DNA from: Cadophora sp. MPI-SDFR-AT-0126
Taxonomy: Eukaryota > Ascomycota > Leotiomycetes > Helotiales > Ploettnerulaceae
Direction: 5' to 3'
NCBI GenBank assembly: GCA_020747065.1
Contig: JAGMVK010000010.1
Coordinates: forward strand, 1,364,001 to 1,428,000
Length of the DNA stretch: 64,000 nucleotides
In this document: in pieces, positions 10,845 to 23,307 of the stretch
How positions within the stretch are numbered: the first letter of the stretch is position 1
Layout of the letters: each line of letters begins with the position of its first letter
Program-made: the position numbers and the translations under genes
Notes under the pieces: model-generated
What the model was told of the DNA's origin: nothing
The model's input: the letters and a program-made list of their open reading frames with translations, nothing else
Databases searched by the model: none

Positions 10845-12740
10845 ATGGCTGTCAAAGTTGCTGTCATTGGTGCAGGAGGTGTTGGACTGTCGGCGACGAA
10901 GAAACTTCCTCGAGGATGGGTTTGATGTCACTACATACGAATCTCGTGACTATGTAGGAGGACTAGTAAGTACCATTCATGTTCCTCTTAGCTTTTTCTG
11001 TTTCGTATACAAAATGACTGCAATATCTAGCACTTTATTTGCCGATAAATGCTGACTCGTCAATTATTCAGTGGAAAGATTCAAAGGACTCTACTATCTC
11101 GGTCCATTCGACTACCATCTTCAATACTAGCAAGTATTGCGCTGGATTTTCAGACTTTCCCTTGGCCGAAACGGACGATGATTATCCTACAGCATATCAG
11201 CGTGGGTCCTTTCCTACTCTATCCCGCCCTTCGGGGTAGTCTCGATAGCTGCTGGCATGTCTCCTCAGAGTCGTTCTAGACCAATTACAACATCTGCAAT
11301 TCTTTCACAGATAGCGATACTAATTCCCGGTCCTCCATAGTCCACAATTGGCTTGTCAGATACGCGGAACATTTCAATCTCCTGCCCAGAATCAAGCTCG
11401 GCACAAAAGTCCTTCACATCACTCGGACGGGCAATCAGTGGGCACTGAAGAGTCAAAAGCTCATTACAGGCAAAACGACTACCGAATACTTCGACAAAGT
11501 CTGCATTGCTACAGGAACATTTTTCATACCGAAATGGCCAAATTTAGAGGATCTAGACAAGTTCACAGGGAAAGTCATCCACTCGATTGACTATCACACA
11601 CCCGAAGATTTCAAAGACCAGCGAGTCTTGATCATAGGCATGCACGCTACTGCTCAAGACGTTACAAATTCGCTATCCGAAGCTGCGAAGCATGTCTATC
11701 TAGCACACCGAGGCGGACTGTTACTGATGCCTCGATTCGAGGACAGTGGTGCTACATCTGACCAAGCCGCGACTCTCAGATTCACACTATTCGTTGCGTT
11801 CATGTATCGACACTTCCCCACATTATGGAATTGGCTGTTCAACAGAGTATTGAGCATGATATCCACAAAGGCCTTTCCAAGCGTCCCCGAAGAATGGGGA
11901 TTGCGTCCAGCACCTCACGTAGCGATCGCGACTCCTCTCTTTGCAGATACTCTGTGGCCTCTTCTCCAATCCAAATTCGCAGAGCCCATCCCAGCAATTC
12001 GACGGATCACCGGTCCTCGCTCAGTCGAACTAACAAACGGACGAATCTTACAAGACATCGACTCCATAATCTACTGCACAGGCTACCACACCAGTCTCCC
12101 AGAAGGTTTGCTTCCCCAATCATCTGGCACAGAGTCAATACACCCCTACCCCAACAACACCATCGGGTCACCCCCAAACCTGTACCGCAACATTTTCCCG
12201 CTTCATCCCGACCCCTCCATCCGCACCTCCCTTGCCTTCCTCGGCCACGGCAATATTCTCCAGCCAGGATTCATCCAATTCGAACTCAATGCCATGGCTA
12301 TATCGCAAGTCTGGCTGGGGAAAACCATGTTACCCCCACATGCCGAAATGCTTCGCTGGCATGAAAACCACCTCGCTGAACGCCAACACAACATTTCTTA
12401 CTACGGTGCGGAGCCAAACTCCACTTACTACCCTACGTTCATGAACATGGGCGAGCACTTCAAGTGGGTGGATGAGGCGGCTGGGACGGGCATCTCCAGG
12501 AATTTAGGGACGGGGATGGGGTGGGGGAATTGGAGGGCTTGGAAGCTGTGGTGGGTGGATAGGGAGTTGTACAAGGTGGTTATGGGGGGTATTTTTACGC
12601 CGTTCATTTGGAGGCTTTTTGATGGGGGCAAGAAGAGGAAGGCAATGGAGTGGGGCAAGTGTAGGGCGGCGATATTGAGGCAGAATGAACTGGCGCTGGA
12701 GGGAAGAAGGAGGGTGTTGGAGGGAAAGAAGAGGGTGTAG
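10845..12740 (+). pseudogene. Flavin-containing monooxygenase (FMO) with a frameshift in exon 1
   Basis: FAD/NADPH-dependent monooxygenase family. Exons are 10845-10965, 11072-11201 and 11341-12740. The start MAVKVAVIGAGGVGLSATKK gives the FAD-binding GxGxxG, but this frame stops soon after. The continuation (FLEDGFDVTTYESRDYVGGL) is in a different frame and is restored by removing one base near 10907-10912, so the gene carries a +1 shift or a sequence error. Downstream the frame is intact: WKDSKDSTISVHSTTIFN, DYPTAYQ, WLVRYAEHFNLLPRIKLG, the FMO fingerprint FTGKVIHSIDY, and IIYCTGYHTSLPEG. The second Rossmann motif reads GMHATA where FMOs normally have GxGxxA. That also suggests decay or altered NADPH binding. 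Intron 2 has a weak donor (gtgggt). If intact the product would be about 549 aa. FMO identity is near certain; inactivity is likely but depends on sequence accuracy. Confidence 0.8.
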
Positions 12741-12841
12741 GAGCAAGTAGTCTAGAATTCGCTATTTCAAAGGTCTTGTATATCGTCCTTTGAAAGTCAG
12801 TTGCAATTATCGAGCAACACGCGACTGTGATCTTTTCAAAT

Positions 12842-15223
12842 TTAGATCTTCTGCGCCTCCCTCCACTCCCTCGCCACATCCTCAAACTTGCAAAACTGCA
12901 CCTCCTCTCCTCTCTCCTTCAGCCACCCAATCATCTTATCAATCATCCCGATAACATGCGCCATGCCACTCGTATCTGGATGCAGAACCAGCGGAAACAG
13001 GAAATCTCCCTTCCCGCCCTCCTTTCTCTCGTCTTCGTCATACTCGTTGTATAGGAACTCGAAGCGCGATTTCCACATCTCCATTATGCTGCTTGCGGTC
13101 ACGTAGCCGTGTGAGTTGGGTGCTGCGGGGAGGAATTGCATTGGTGTCACTGATGGGGGTTGTTAGTGGGTAGAGATAGAGAGGGGAGTTTTTGAGGAGG
13201 GGTGTTGGGTGAGGAGACGTACTGTCCTCCATGTACCAATTACAAGGGAGTTCAACTAGGGTTTTGCTGGACGGGGGTGATGGTGTTGGGAGTGGCTTCA
13301 TCCATGATGAGGCTGAGAGGTGAGGTGAGAAATCAATGGGTTGGATGGCTGGTGCTTGGGGAAGGAAGTAAGGTTGTGAATCGTGGTGTGTTAGAGATGT
13401 ATCTGTTATGAAAATTAGCTTCGTCTCATTTTTGGTTCTAAAAGGAGATCGTTGATTTTGCAACTTACCGTACAAGAAGCCCTGCTCCTCTAATATCTTC
13501 ACAGTATGTTCTCGAATCTGATAAAGCGGTGCTCTCCAACCCCTCGGTTTCTTCCCTGTCAAAGCTGTAGCAAGCTCCACACACTTCACAATAACCTCCT
13601 TCTCCTGTTCCTCACTCATCTGTGCTCCGCCCTCATGCGCATATCCGTGACAAGCGATTTCTGCACCACTCTCTACGATCTTCTTAGTCTCTTTGGGGAA
13701 TGTCTCCATGGAATGACCGGGGATGAACCACGTCACGTTGGAGGAGATGCAATGCTTTTTGAAGAGTTTGAGGAGCCGTGGGACGCCGACTTGGCCGGCG
13801 AAGAAGCCGGAGGAGAAGTCGGCCATATTGTTGGTTGGTGCGGTGCCTGTGCCTAGGAATCCTGATACGGCGTCGAAATCGATGGAGAGGAGGATTTGTA
13901 TCTTACGTTTTGGCGGAGAAGTGAGAGCTGGAGGAATCGTTGAAGTGGGAATGATGAATTGGGCTTTCTCTTTTATGGATGTGAGAACTGCAGAGGGCGA
14001 TGTCTTCAACACCTCTTCGGCTTTCCATACAACTCTACCTTCCATGCCACCGTCAACACTGAGACATTCGCCTGAAATGTGTCCAGCTGCTCGATGACTA
14101 GCGAGGAAAGCCATTGCTCTCGCAACATCTTCCGGCTGTGCGATCTTGCGTAATGGGACAGTAGCCTGAGCCTCTGTCCACATTTCATTCGGGTCATCCA
14201 AACGTCCCTCGATCAATGAGGTGTCAACCCAGCCAGGTGCAACAGCATTGATCCTCGCCTTACTGTTCAATCTCACGATTTCATTCTTGACACCACGGAT
14301 GAGACCGTATTGCAGCGCTGCTTTTCCAGAAGCATATTCCGTGTGGCCTGCTTGACCAAACTTGCCACATTCCGAACCGGTCACAACAATGGACAGATGC
14401 TCGAGTTCCTTTCCACCAGCAGCTTTCTGTGTCTCTTCGGCCGAGCGAAGGAAGTGCTTGATGGTGAGAAACGTGCCACGGATATTGGTATTGTAGGTCT
14501 TCTCCCAGAGATCAAGTGGGAGTTCCCAGATTGGATACGAGTTGGACTCGTCTGTTATGCCTGCGTTGGCTATGAGGATGTTGATGGGGCCAAAGTGGTC
14601 TTTGGCTTGGTCGATGCAGCATTTGATGGATTCCTCCGAGGAGATGTCACCGCTGATTGTAAAGATGTTTGGAGATGGTGCTATGTTGATTGATCTGCGG
14701 TCGTGAGCGGTTACTTTACACCCTTGGCCTAGACAGTAGATCAGTCGTGTGCATGAGTGTTGTGATATGACAATCGTAGCTGTTCAAACGCCATGTTTCG
14801 GCCAACAGGTCTGGGCACATACAACCACGGCCGAAGCAAGAGTGTAAGCAATTGATGAATATCCCATTTCGGCCAATTCTTCAACCACTTGGAATATCTT
14901 CGGTGCTGGAAAACTACTTCACTTGCTTTCATAAATCCGGGATTAAGGCAGAATGTCGGGAATAGCATCGATCAGCTTCATCCCACAATTGACACTTTCA
15001 AAAGTGGGGTCGACCTCCATATATTTCGTCATTGAGGCAAAAGTCTGAACAGAATTTGATTGATTGAAACACGACGGATGACAGGATCCGAAAGCAAAGA
15101 CAGAAATAAATCCAAATCCTGGTAGGACCACGCACCTAAGAATTCCTTGACTGCTTGGCCTCCAATGCCTCCAGCTGCACCGGTGATGAAGACATGCAAG
15201 CCTTCAAGGCCTAGAAATGACAT
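12842..15223 (-). CDS. Fusion of short-chain dehydrogenase/reductase and CE4 polysaccharide deacetylase, 611 aa
   Basis: Exons (minus) are 15136-15223, 13469-14728, 13223-13402 and 12842-13149 (1836 nt, 611 aa). Residues 1 to about 265 are a classical SDR: TGAAGGIGG cofactor loop, NAG at 84-86, catalytic Asn111, Ser148, Tyr161 and Lys165 (YASGK), and a C-terminal SGECLSVDGG. A roughly 40-residue linker follows. Residues about 305-611 are a CE4 (NodB/PuuE, HpPgdA-like) deacetylase with metal/catalytic Asp313 and Asp315 (SIDFD), TWFIPGHSMETFP, the HxxxH pair His390/His394 (CHGYAHE), RGWRAPLY and LHPDTSG near the C-terminus. Both halves lie in the same uninterrupted exon 2, so the fusion does not depend on a splice choice. 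The substrate is unknown; an N-acyl or cyclic amide small molecule processed by both activities is inference. The gene is divergent from the phytochrome and converges on the FMO, whose stop is 101 bp away. Confidence 0.93.
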
Positions 15224-15539
15224 GGTGGAAATTTTGCTTGATAGATTAGATCTTGCACCTGTGAAAGAGACTATGGAATTGAAGAAATTCCGAATATTCT
15301 TCGAGAGAATTGGACACAACTTGTCGCTGGCAAGAAGCCATTCTTAATCGTCCGTCCCTTATCGGCATGGCACTTCGCTTAGGCCCCCTTTTTATGTAAT
15401 GATTGCAAAGAGAAGACACAATCGAATACGGAATAAGGAAACTTCGACAAAAGAAATGGCGGGGATTAACGTTCTGCTTGGTAAGAGGTTGGTGATTGAA
15501 TAAGAAACCCTTTGAATTGCATCTCCTTTCTGTCATAAC

Positions 15540-15561
15540 TGTACGGAGGTACCTCCGTACA
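15540..15561. repeat. 22-bp perfect palindrome
   Basis: The half-site TGTACGGAGGT is followed directly by its reverse complement, with no spacer. It lies 317 bp upstream of the SDR-deacetylase start. It could be a dimeric transcription factor site or a relic of a mobile-element end; nothing else supports either reading. Confidence 0.9.
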
Positions 15562-16679
15562 TGAACTCAATTGCCTCAGCCTTCTCGGCCTCTGCGATAC
15601 CGTTTGGTATTAATGCAGCGCCAACAAGGTCAACACCAGTTACTTCGATGAGGTTCCTCCAAGCCACCGGAACTAAGGGGAAAAGTTTTCATCTCGGCAT
15701 GATCCTTTGACTGCTAACTTCAAAGATCAACAAACATAAACGGTTGTAAACACGAAGACGATTCTTGCCACCCACGTGATGCTGTCCTTCTTGCAGATCC
15801 TTCGACAGGGTTGTTGCAAGCCACATTCGAGAATTGACGACATCAGTGGCTGCCGTGAAACAGTTGAATGATGCATGGTGAGGTCATGACTACCATGTAC
15901 AGTACGTGCACCACAACATCAACAAGGACAAGAAGCGTTAAGCAGGGGAGGAGAGCAGAAGAAGCAGAAATGTTGGAAATTATATCATTTTAACCAGGGT
16001 AAGCAGATCTAGGGGTCCTGGTACGAGAATAGTACTTTCTTTGGTCAGCTCTGCAGATTCAGGGTCCTCGTGCCCTCTTTTTCGCGCTGGGAATTTAGAC
16101 TTTCTAGGAAACGATTAGCTGTCATCCATCTTTTGTTTGGTCCAATACGAAGTATGTACTGGATTTCGTACCGTTCCGAACACCAAACGAGTCAGCAGTG
16201 CTTCTTGATGTGGCGTTTGGCCGGGGTATGCACAAAGGTCCACTGGGATTCTGGGAAGTACAGTAGTGGCTGCTCTCCTTACTCCGTAGGCCCCTCCGGA
16301 CAATGCCTGCTGCCCATCCATGCCATGGCACAGGACCTTGCGTGCTGTAAGTTCCGCTTGCTTGCTTTTCCTGGACTTTTCTTCTGGGATGAAGGTGTAC
16401 GAGTACTGCAATATTGCATGTATCGATCGAAGCAGGCGACGGACAATAGAGAGAACCGTCGCGACCGCTCGACCTCGACCCAGCCATCGGGTACGGTACG
16501 TAACCTTCAGGGCGGCGGATTAATAAGGTAACCGAGACTGAGGTGCCAGTCAGTGCCCCTGTGCTGCGCCTTGCCTATGGGATTGGGAGAGCAAGCATGG
16601 GATTCTGATGGTCGACCGCTCGTTCCGTGCCCCTCTTCCATGTCTACTAGTAATCCCATGTCCACAGCTGTGCAGATCA

Positions 16680-16708
16680 CCTCCATCTCCATCTCCATCT
16701 CCACGTCC
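16680..16708. repeat. Short CATCTC tandem repeat
   Basis: About four copies of a CATCTC hexamer lie in the phytochrome upstream region. It is a simple repeat with no coding context. Confidence 0.7.
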
Positions 16709-17710
16709 TATCTTCTCGCGCGTGCAGTGGAACAACACGCATGCCCATGCCAATGAGATGCCGCTTGTGCCAATGCAAACATATCGGCGGTGGCAAACCG
16801 CACTCCACTACACTCCTAATCCACCCCCTCGCAGACACACTTTGTACAGTACATGCGCACAAGCCCACGCCCACTACTGAAGGTTAAAGAAAAACTACTG
16901 CCAGTCAACTCCGAGAACTCTTTCCTGAAAACCTCAAGCAGTGCACAAACACGTACAACAAGCTGCTCGGGAACGGCACATCGCCCAGGAACTTCAGAGC
17001 AGACTGCCGCAGAATAGTCAACGTGGCCCACTTGGGCGAAGTTAGATATCTACAAGTTCCTGCAGAGACAGCACCAGGAGTGCCGACCGTACTGGAGGGT
17101 TCGTGGAAATTTCATTAGTCGCATGAGATCGTAGTCTGCAGCTGGTGCATTTCTATTATCTTCTGCTCGTTCTTGGGCTACCCAAATCAAATTATCCCAA
17201 TAATCCAGTTCCCTTGTCGACGTCGACTAGTTCAGAGAAGACTAACACTAAGTTACCAGGACTAGGGCACCTCCCGATCTTGTCTCTTCGCCACACCGAA
17301 CGAATGTATTACTGAATGTCATGAAGCAACTCCAGAACATTTGCAGCATCGCGTCTTTCACCTCCTCCGAGGAGCTGTCAATCCTTCTCTGAGCGTCAAT
17401 CGCTCCCCGACTCGTGGACTCCACCAGCGCCATCGTTGCCCACCCGCGGTCCAATTCAAACAACACGACACGACACCTCGCATGCTTTGATCAACCAGAG
17501 CCGACCTCTTGTTCCTGGTTCGCAAAGCCTCCAGACCTTTAGCGCAGCATCACAGCCGTTTTAGCAGGACTTCATGCATTTCAGACATATTCACGAATAG
17601 TTGAGAGCTGCCAGCGCCATCGCGACGGTGCCCCTGGGCAGGGGAACAGAAGATACTATCTGGACGGGTCTCTACAGACGTATGAGCTGGAGACTGGCAC
17701 GTTGCCCACA

Positions 17711-20700
17711 ATGTTATCTGGGAAAGATAACGCAGGTCTCGATACGAATCAGAAATCACCCCTCACGGTCGATGTATCAGCCCAGCAGATAGGTCAGCAT
17801 ACCTTCATGTGTTGTGGGGGTCAAAACCCTGGGATCAGTCTGGAGATTTATCCTTAGATTCCCTCCTAATCTTCAGACTTAGAGAGAAAAAAATTATACT
17901 AATATCAATGTGAACTACAGTTGAAAGCCCAGCGGGTAACGATTCCCCCTCCATACAATCTCCAACATCGACCGAGCCCTCAACAGAAGCGGATAACCAG
18001 AAACCCAGACTCACTTCCTCCGATGTACACAGGACCTTCGTTCCACTTCCTGCGAATGATGGTGTCTCGTCTTGGAGTGCAAGTTCTGACCAGCAACTAG
18101 CAAGCCCGGGCTCTACCAGTGACCGTGTCTATCCCATAAGAAGTGTGGTCAGCGTAGACCCTACGCAAACTCCATTTACATTACCAGGTCGCTCTTCGTC
18201 CGAACACCAAGACTACTTCCCGCCCGGCGCTGCTGGTGTTGATATTGCGTCAGGTCCGCGGTTGCGAAATCGCAATGCACAGCCTATGTCTGAACAGGAT
18301 GCTCCGCGAGGGAAGCAGGAGAATAGGGCAGCACAGAATAGATACGAACGAAAAGGGTCCACGTCTACAATATATAGCGATGATAGGTATGGTGGAGCAA
18401 GGATGCAACTCTTCAGTGACGCGACATCGGACAAATCCAATGGGGGAACCAACTCTGCCAGTTTTCACGGGACACAAGGCACAGGAGGCACAGGCAAACA
18501 ATCTTCTATAGGTAACTCCTCGGAAGTGGAGTCCATTCCTGGGTTGATAACCGCAAGATTCAAGCATATTGTCACATCAGAAGGTACGCACATAGATTCT
18601 ACGAAGCTTAGCCATACGCCACAGAAATCTCCAGGATATTCGGTGTTTGATGCTGACTCGCTCGTCTAGGTCACGCAGTTATTACAGGTCGCGATGGAGA
18701 AACATTACAACGCTGTGAAGATGAACCGTAGGTACTCCATGTATTCACAGTCCCGTGGGAACAAGTTCTAACATTTCCCCCCAGTATACACATTCCTGGA
18801 GCTGTTCAGGGTTTCGGCCTGCTGATTGCCCTGGAAGAGCTCGAAGATGGCGAACTGCTCGTACGAGTGGTCAGTGAGAACTCCAAACGGATCATTGGCT
18901 ATTCGCCACAAGACTTGTTCAAACTGAAGAGCTTCACGGATATTTTGAGCGAAGAGCAATGTGACAACGTTTTAGACCACATCGATTTCATCCGAGACGA
19001 CGAGGCGGATCCAGCTACCAATGGACCTGAGGTTTTCATCATCTCGATTCGATCACCAGTTGCCCCGAAGAGAAATCAGAAACTCTGGTGTGCAATGCAC
19101 ATCAATCCCGCCAATCCAGACATGATCATTTGCGAATTCGAGTTGGAAGATGATACGATGTATCCATTAGTCCCTCCTAATGACAAAACTCCTGAGCCAC
19201 CTGAAGATACCCTTGGCAGTAGACCGACGAGAGAAGAATTCGACGAAAGCACGCATATCACCAGCAAGCCTCTGCGAGTTCTTCGTAGTGCTAGGAAACG
19301 AAAAGGAGAAGCAGCAGCCATGGAGGTATTCAACATTATGTCACAAGTTCAGGAGCAACTGGCATCCGCCGTGAATCTCGACAGCTTTTTGAAGGTTTTA
19401 GTTGGGGTTGTCAAGGAATTGACTGGGTTCCATCGCGTCATGATCTATCAATTCGATCATGCATTTAATGGCCGCGTAGTGACTGAACTCGTTGATCCTC
19501 GAGCCACGAAGGATTTGTACAAAGGTGTGTCTATTGCTTTTCAATACAAGCTGCACTCGTAACATTTCCCAACATTTTGATACTGGACTCGTTCTTGGCC
19601 CTGCTGAAATGCCAGCTCCTTATCGTGTCAATAGAAATACAAGACTTCCACGAGATGCAGACTAACAGCTTAATTAGGGCTCAACTTCCCCGCGTCGGAC
19701 ATTCCCAAGCAGGCTCGAGACTTATATAAAATCAACAAAGTACGCCTTCTCTACGATCGAGATCTAGAGACCGCTCGACTTGTTTGTCGAGATGTGCAAG
19801 ACCTCGAATCCCCCTTGGATCTTTCTTTTAGTTATCTACGCGCCATGTCACCAATCCATATCAAGTACCTTGCCAACATGGCCGTACGCTCGAGTATGAG
19901 CATATCCATAAATGCTTTCAACGAATTGTGGGGCTTAATTGCTTGTCACACTTACGGGACCAAGGGCATGCGGGTGTCATTTCCAATCCGCAAGATGTGT
20001 CGGCTCGTTGGAGATACCGCTTCGAGGAATATTGAAAGGTTGTCATACGCCTCTCGACTTCAAGCTCGAAAACTCATCAACACGGTCCCGACTGAAAGCA
20101 ATCCTTCCGGGTACATTATCGCTTCGTCCGACGATCTCTTAAAACTCTTTGATGCTGATTTTGGACTTCTCTCAATCCGTGGGGAAACTAAAATTATGGG
20201 CAAGGTCGATCAATCCCAGGAAGCTCTCGCCATGTTGGAATATCTTCGACTCCGCAAAATCACGTCTGTCATCACTTCACAGGATATCAGGTACGTGTGG
20301 TCCGTCAGCAATATCAAGAACGCCGACATTTTTTCGTCAATTTCTCGATCGATATCAAGAGCATCTTGAGATGGAGCAGTACTTACTTGTAACAGAATCG
20401 ATTTTCCAGATCTCAAATACGCACCGGGCTTTGACGTGATTGCTGGTCTATTACTCGTGCCACTCAGTGTTGGCGGCAGTGACTTTATTGGTTAGTACAG
20501 CAAACGCCATATACCCTTTGCGCACCACCACACAACCTACTGTGTCGAAACAGCCAGCTCATAAGGACGACTATTCAAGTGTGAAGCATTGTTTTTTGGT
20601 TTCTGTTTCCAATATCAAGCAAAAGATGATCGCTGACTTGATCGTAGTATTTTTCCGCAGGGGCCAGTCGAAAGAAGTCAAATGGGTAAGGCCGAACTCA

Positions 20701-23307
20701 TCTATTGCAATCCTGCACAATGTGGCTGATGTTTAATTCTAGGCTGGCAATCCGTACGAAAAGTTTATCAAAGAAGGGACTGAGGGATACCTCGAGCCAA
20801 GGAAAAGTTTCAAAACTTGGAGCGAAACTGTGATTGGGAAGTGTCGTGAATGGACGGAGGAGCAGGTGGAGACTGCAGCTGTCCTTTGCCTGGTATATGG
20901 CAAGTTCATCGAGGTGAGCTTGTGAACCCGAACTATACTTCTGTAGGTTTGTTAATCGACTGTTCTAGGTCTGGCGTCAGAAAGAAGCTGCTCTCCAAAA
21001 CAGTCAGCTCACGAGGCTGCTACTTGCAAACTCAGCACACGAAGTCAGAACTCCACTCAATGCCATCATCAACTATCTTGAAATAGCTCTCGAAGGCGCT
21101 CTGGACCAGGAAACTAGAGACAACTTGTCGAAATCACATTCAGCGTCGAAGTCTCTCATATACGTCATCAACGATTTGCTCGATCTAACCAATACGGAAG
21201 AAGGGCAGGCTCTGATCAAGGACGAGGTGTTCGATCTTTTGGCCACAATTCGAGAAGCGACTGATTCATTCAAAGGCGACGCGAAGAGAAAAGGGCTCAC
21301 TTACGAAGTTGTGGAGCACCCTGGAGTTCCAACTTTTGTTCTTGGCGACCAACGACGAGTGCGACAAGTGATTGCAAATGTTACAGCAAATGCTGTGCAG
21401 CATACGCAAGAAGGTTGGGTGCGGGTGGAGGTTTGGCTTCAGGATATCACAGAAACCACGGCAACAGTTGAGATAATAGTGCAGGATACCGGTATTGGCA
21501 TGTCGAACGAGCTGCTAGACTCCCTATTCAGAGATCTGGAGCAGGTTTCGACGGAAGGCGAAGAAGACCAACCTTTCAATCCAGAGTCTGGCACGCAAGG
21601 AAAGGGAACGAGGACTTTGGGTCTTGGACTCGCAATGGTGGCTAGAACGGTTCGCAACATGGATGGACAACTCCGGTTAAAATCAGAGGAGGGAAAGGGT
21701 TCCCGTTTCGTCATGCAACTACCTTTCTCACTTTCTGACAACGAACCTACCGAATCCGAGACATCAGACAAGAAAGAGACCCCGACCCCAACTTCGACCC
21801 CAACTTCGACCCCAACCCCAATACCAACGCCATTAGCTGTCACCACACCTCCGACAGTATCTGATATCAAGGGCGAAGTCACACTTGTGCCGAAAGCGAG
21901 TTCTGTCAGGCTAGCAGACCAAGGGGTGCAACGAAAACGCAGTCTCGAGGAAGCCAGTTTGCACAGCTTCAAAAGCGGCTCTAGCAACAAGAGCAATGCG
22001 AGTAAAAAGAGTGACGTGGACCGGCTAATAGATGCAATTTCGGGGCCACTGGAGATTGGCGAGGCGGAATCTGAAGAGCAAGCTCTCCAGCGAATGACTA
22101 GTAAGGGAAGTGGGCACAGCCGGAAGAGTGCATCTAGCGTTGGGTCGACTCCCGTCCGTTCAAATACGTTACATGAGCGGCCTGGACAGCTGTCTCGCTC
22201 AAAGTCTTACGGTGCCCCAGAGCATTTGCGAAGAGCTTATGAAGGGCCAGCGGGCTCTGAGTTTGTGACGGACAACAAGACTTTGCTGAAGGCTGTTAGG
22301 ATTCCTGAGGATTTCGACCCCCCGCCCACACCACGCGTCGTATCCAAGGTCTTATTCGAGATACCTGACAAGGAATCCGACAACATCCCTGCGCCGCCAC
22401 CCAAGAAGCAAGATGCCGAGCACCTACAGGTTCTGGTAGCTGAGGATGATCCAGTCAACAGTAGAATCATTTTGAAGAGGTTAGAGAAAAGCGGGCATGA
22501 AGTACACCACACGGTCAATGGAGAAGATTGCGCCAGCGCTTATGGAGACAAGCCTTCATTCTTCGATGTGGTGCTCATGGACATGCAGGTAAGAATACGC
22601 ATCCGGAGGGCTAGTAATTGAGCCAGAAAGTCTTCAAACAGTTTGGAGACTGCAGTTCATACTCCCTTCCTTCCTCATAAGTGGGCAAGCTAATGCATTT
22701 GTAGATGCCAATCGTCGATGGACTCACCTCCGCTAAGATGATTCGTTCCTACGAGAAATCCCACCCAGATAGCAAACTCTCCACACGTGCAATGAGTAAT
22801 GGTCGTGTGCCCATATTCGCTGTATCCGCGTCTCTTGTCGAGCGCGAACGTCAGACATATATCAATGCTGGTTTCGATGGATGGATTCTGAAGCCAATTG
22901 ACTTCAAACGACTGAACACCTTATTGGCGGGTATCATCGACGATGCAACACGGGACTCATGCCTCTACAAGCCTGGTGAATGGGAACGAGGGGGGTGGTT
23001 TAACCGGCGTCTACCACCGTCTGCTCTTCACGCATCAACAACCCCCTCTGCCGACAAGGCGCCATCTCAACAAGACGAGAACCGGGACAAGAGCTTCAGT
23101 CATGACAGTAGCGAGTCGGGGTCGATAACTCCAACAGAAAACAAGCGACCTCTAATTCACGACGAGCGCCTCGATATCCCGAAAGTTGTCGAAGAAGAAA
23201 GCTACTTCCCCTCTACATCGCATATCACAGAGGTGGGACCCAAGACAGATATTGCAGCTGGTGAACATGTCAAGGTCCCATCCCCAACCAGCAGCGCGGG
23301 GCCCTGA
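17711..23307 (+). CDS. Fungal phytochrome (PAS-GAF-PHY hybrid histidine kinase with receiver)
   Basis: Red/far-red photoreceptor of the fungal FphA class, 1560 aa. Exons: 17711-17792, 17921-18583, 18670-18727, 18785-19524, 19678-20290, 20396-20490, 20648-20685, 20743-20913, 20969-22588 and 22705-23307. After a disordered N-terminus of about 245 residues come the PAS domain with the bilin-binding Cys264 (RCEDEPIHIPGAVQGFG); GAF with PASDIPKQARDLY (519 onward); PHY with WAGNP and the tongue motif PRKSF (782-786); and a histidine kinase with phospho-acceptor His844 (SAHEVRTPLN), N-box NVTANAVQH, and G-boxes DTGIGM and GLGLAM. A Ser/Thr/Pro linker containing TPTSTPTSTPTP precedes the receiver (AEDDPVNSR, phospho-acceptor Asp1358 in LMDMQMP, LKPID). 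All catalytic residues are present. The first exon and its gtcagc donor are the least certain part. The gene stands alone, with 2.5 kb upstream. Confidence 0.95.

Larger units (their letters stand above)
15224..17710. promoter_or_regulatory. Long intergenic region between the SDR-deacetylase fusion and the phytochrome
   Basis: About 2.5 kb separates two divergent genes and must contain both promoters. It holds a 22-bp perfect palindrome (15540-15561) and a CATCTC hexanucleotide repeat near 16680-16708. The longest open frame (16070-16531) has no protein-like composition and is not called as a gene. Confidence 0.55.

Noticed and set aside
16070..16531. 153-codon plus-strand open frame upstream of the phytochrome
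   Set aside because: No domain, no start context, odd composition (many Cys, Trp, Arg), and equally long antisense frames overlap it. It is probably chance in G/C-rich promoter sequence.
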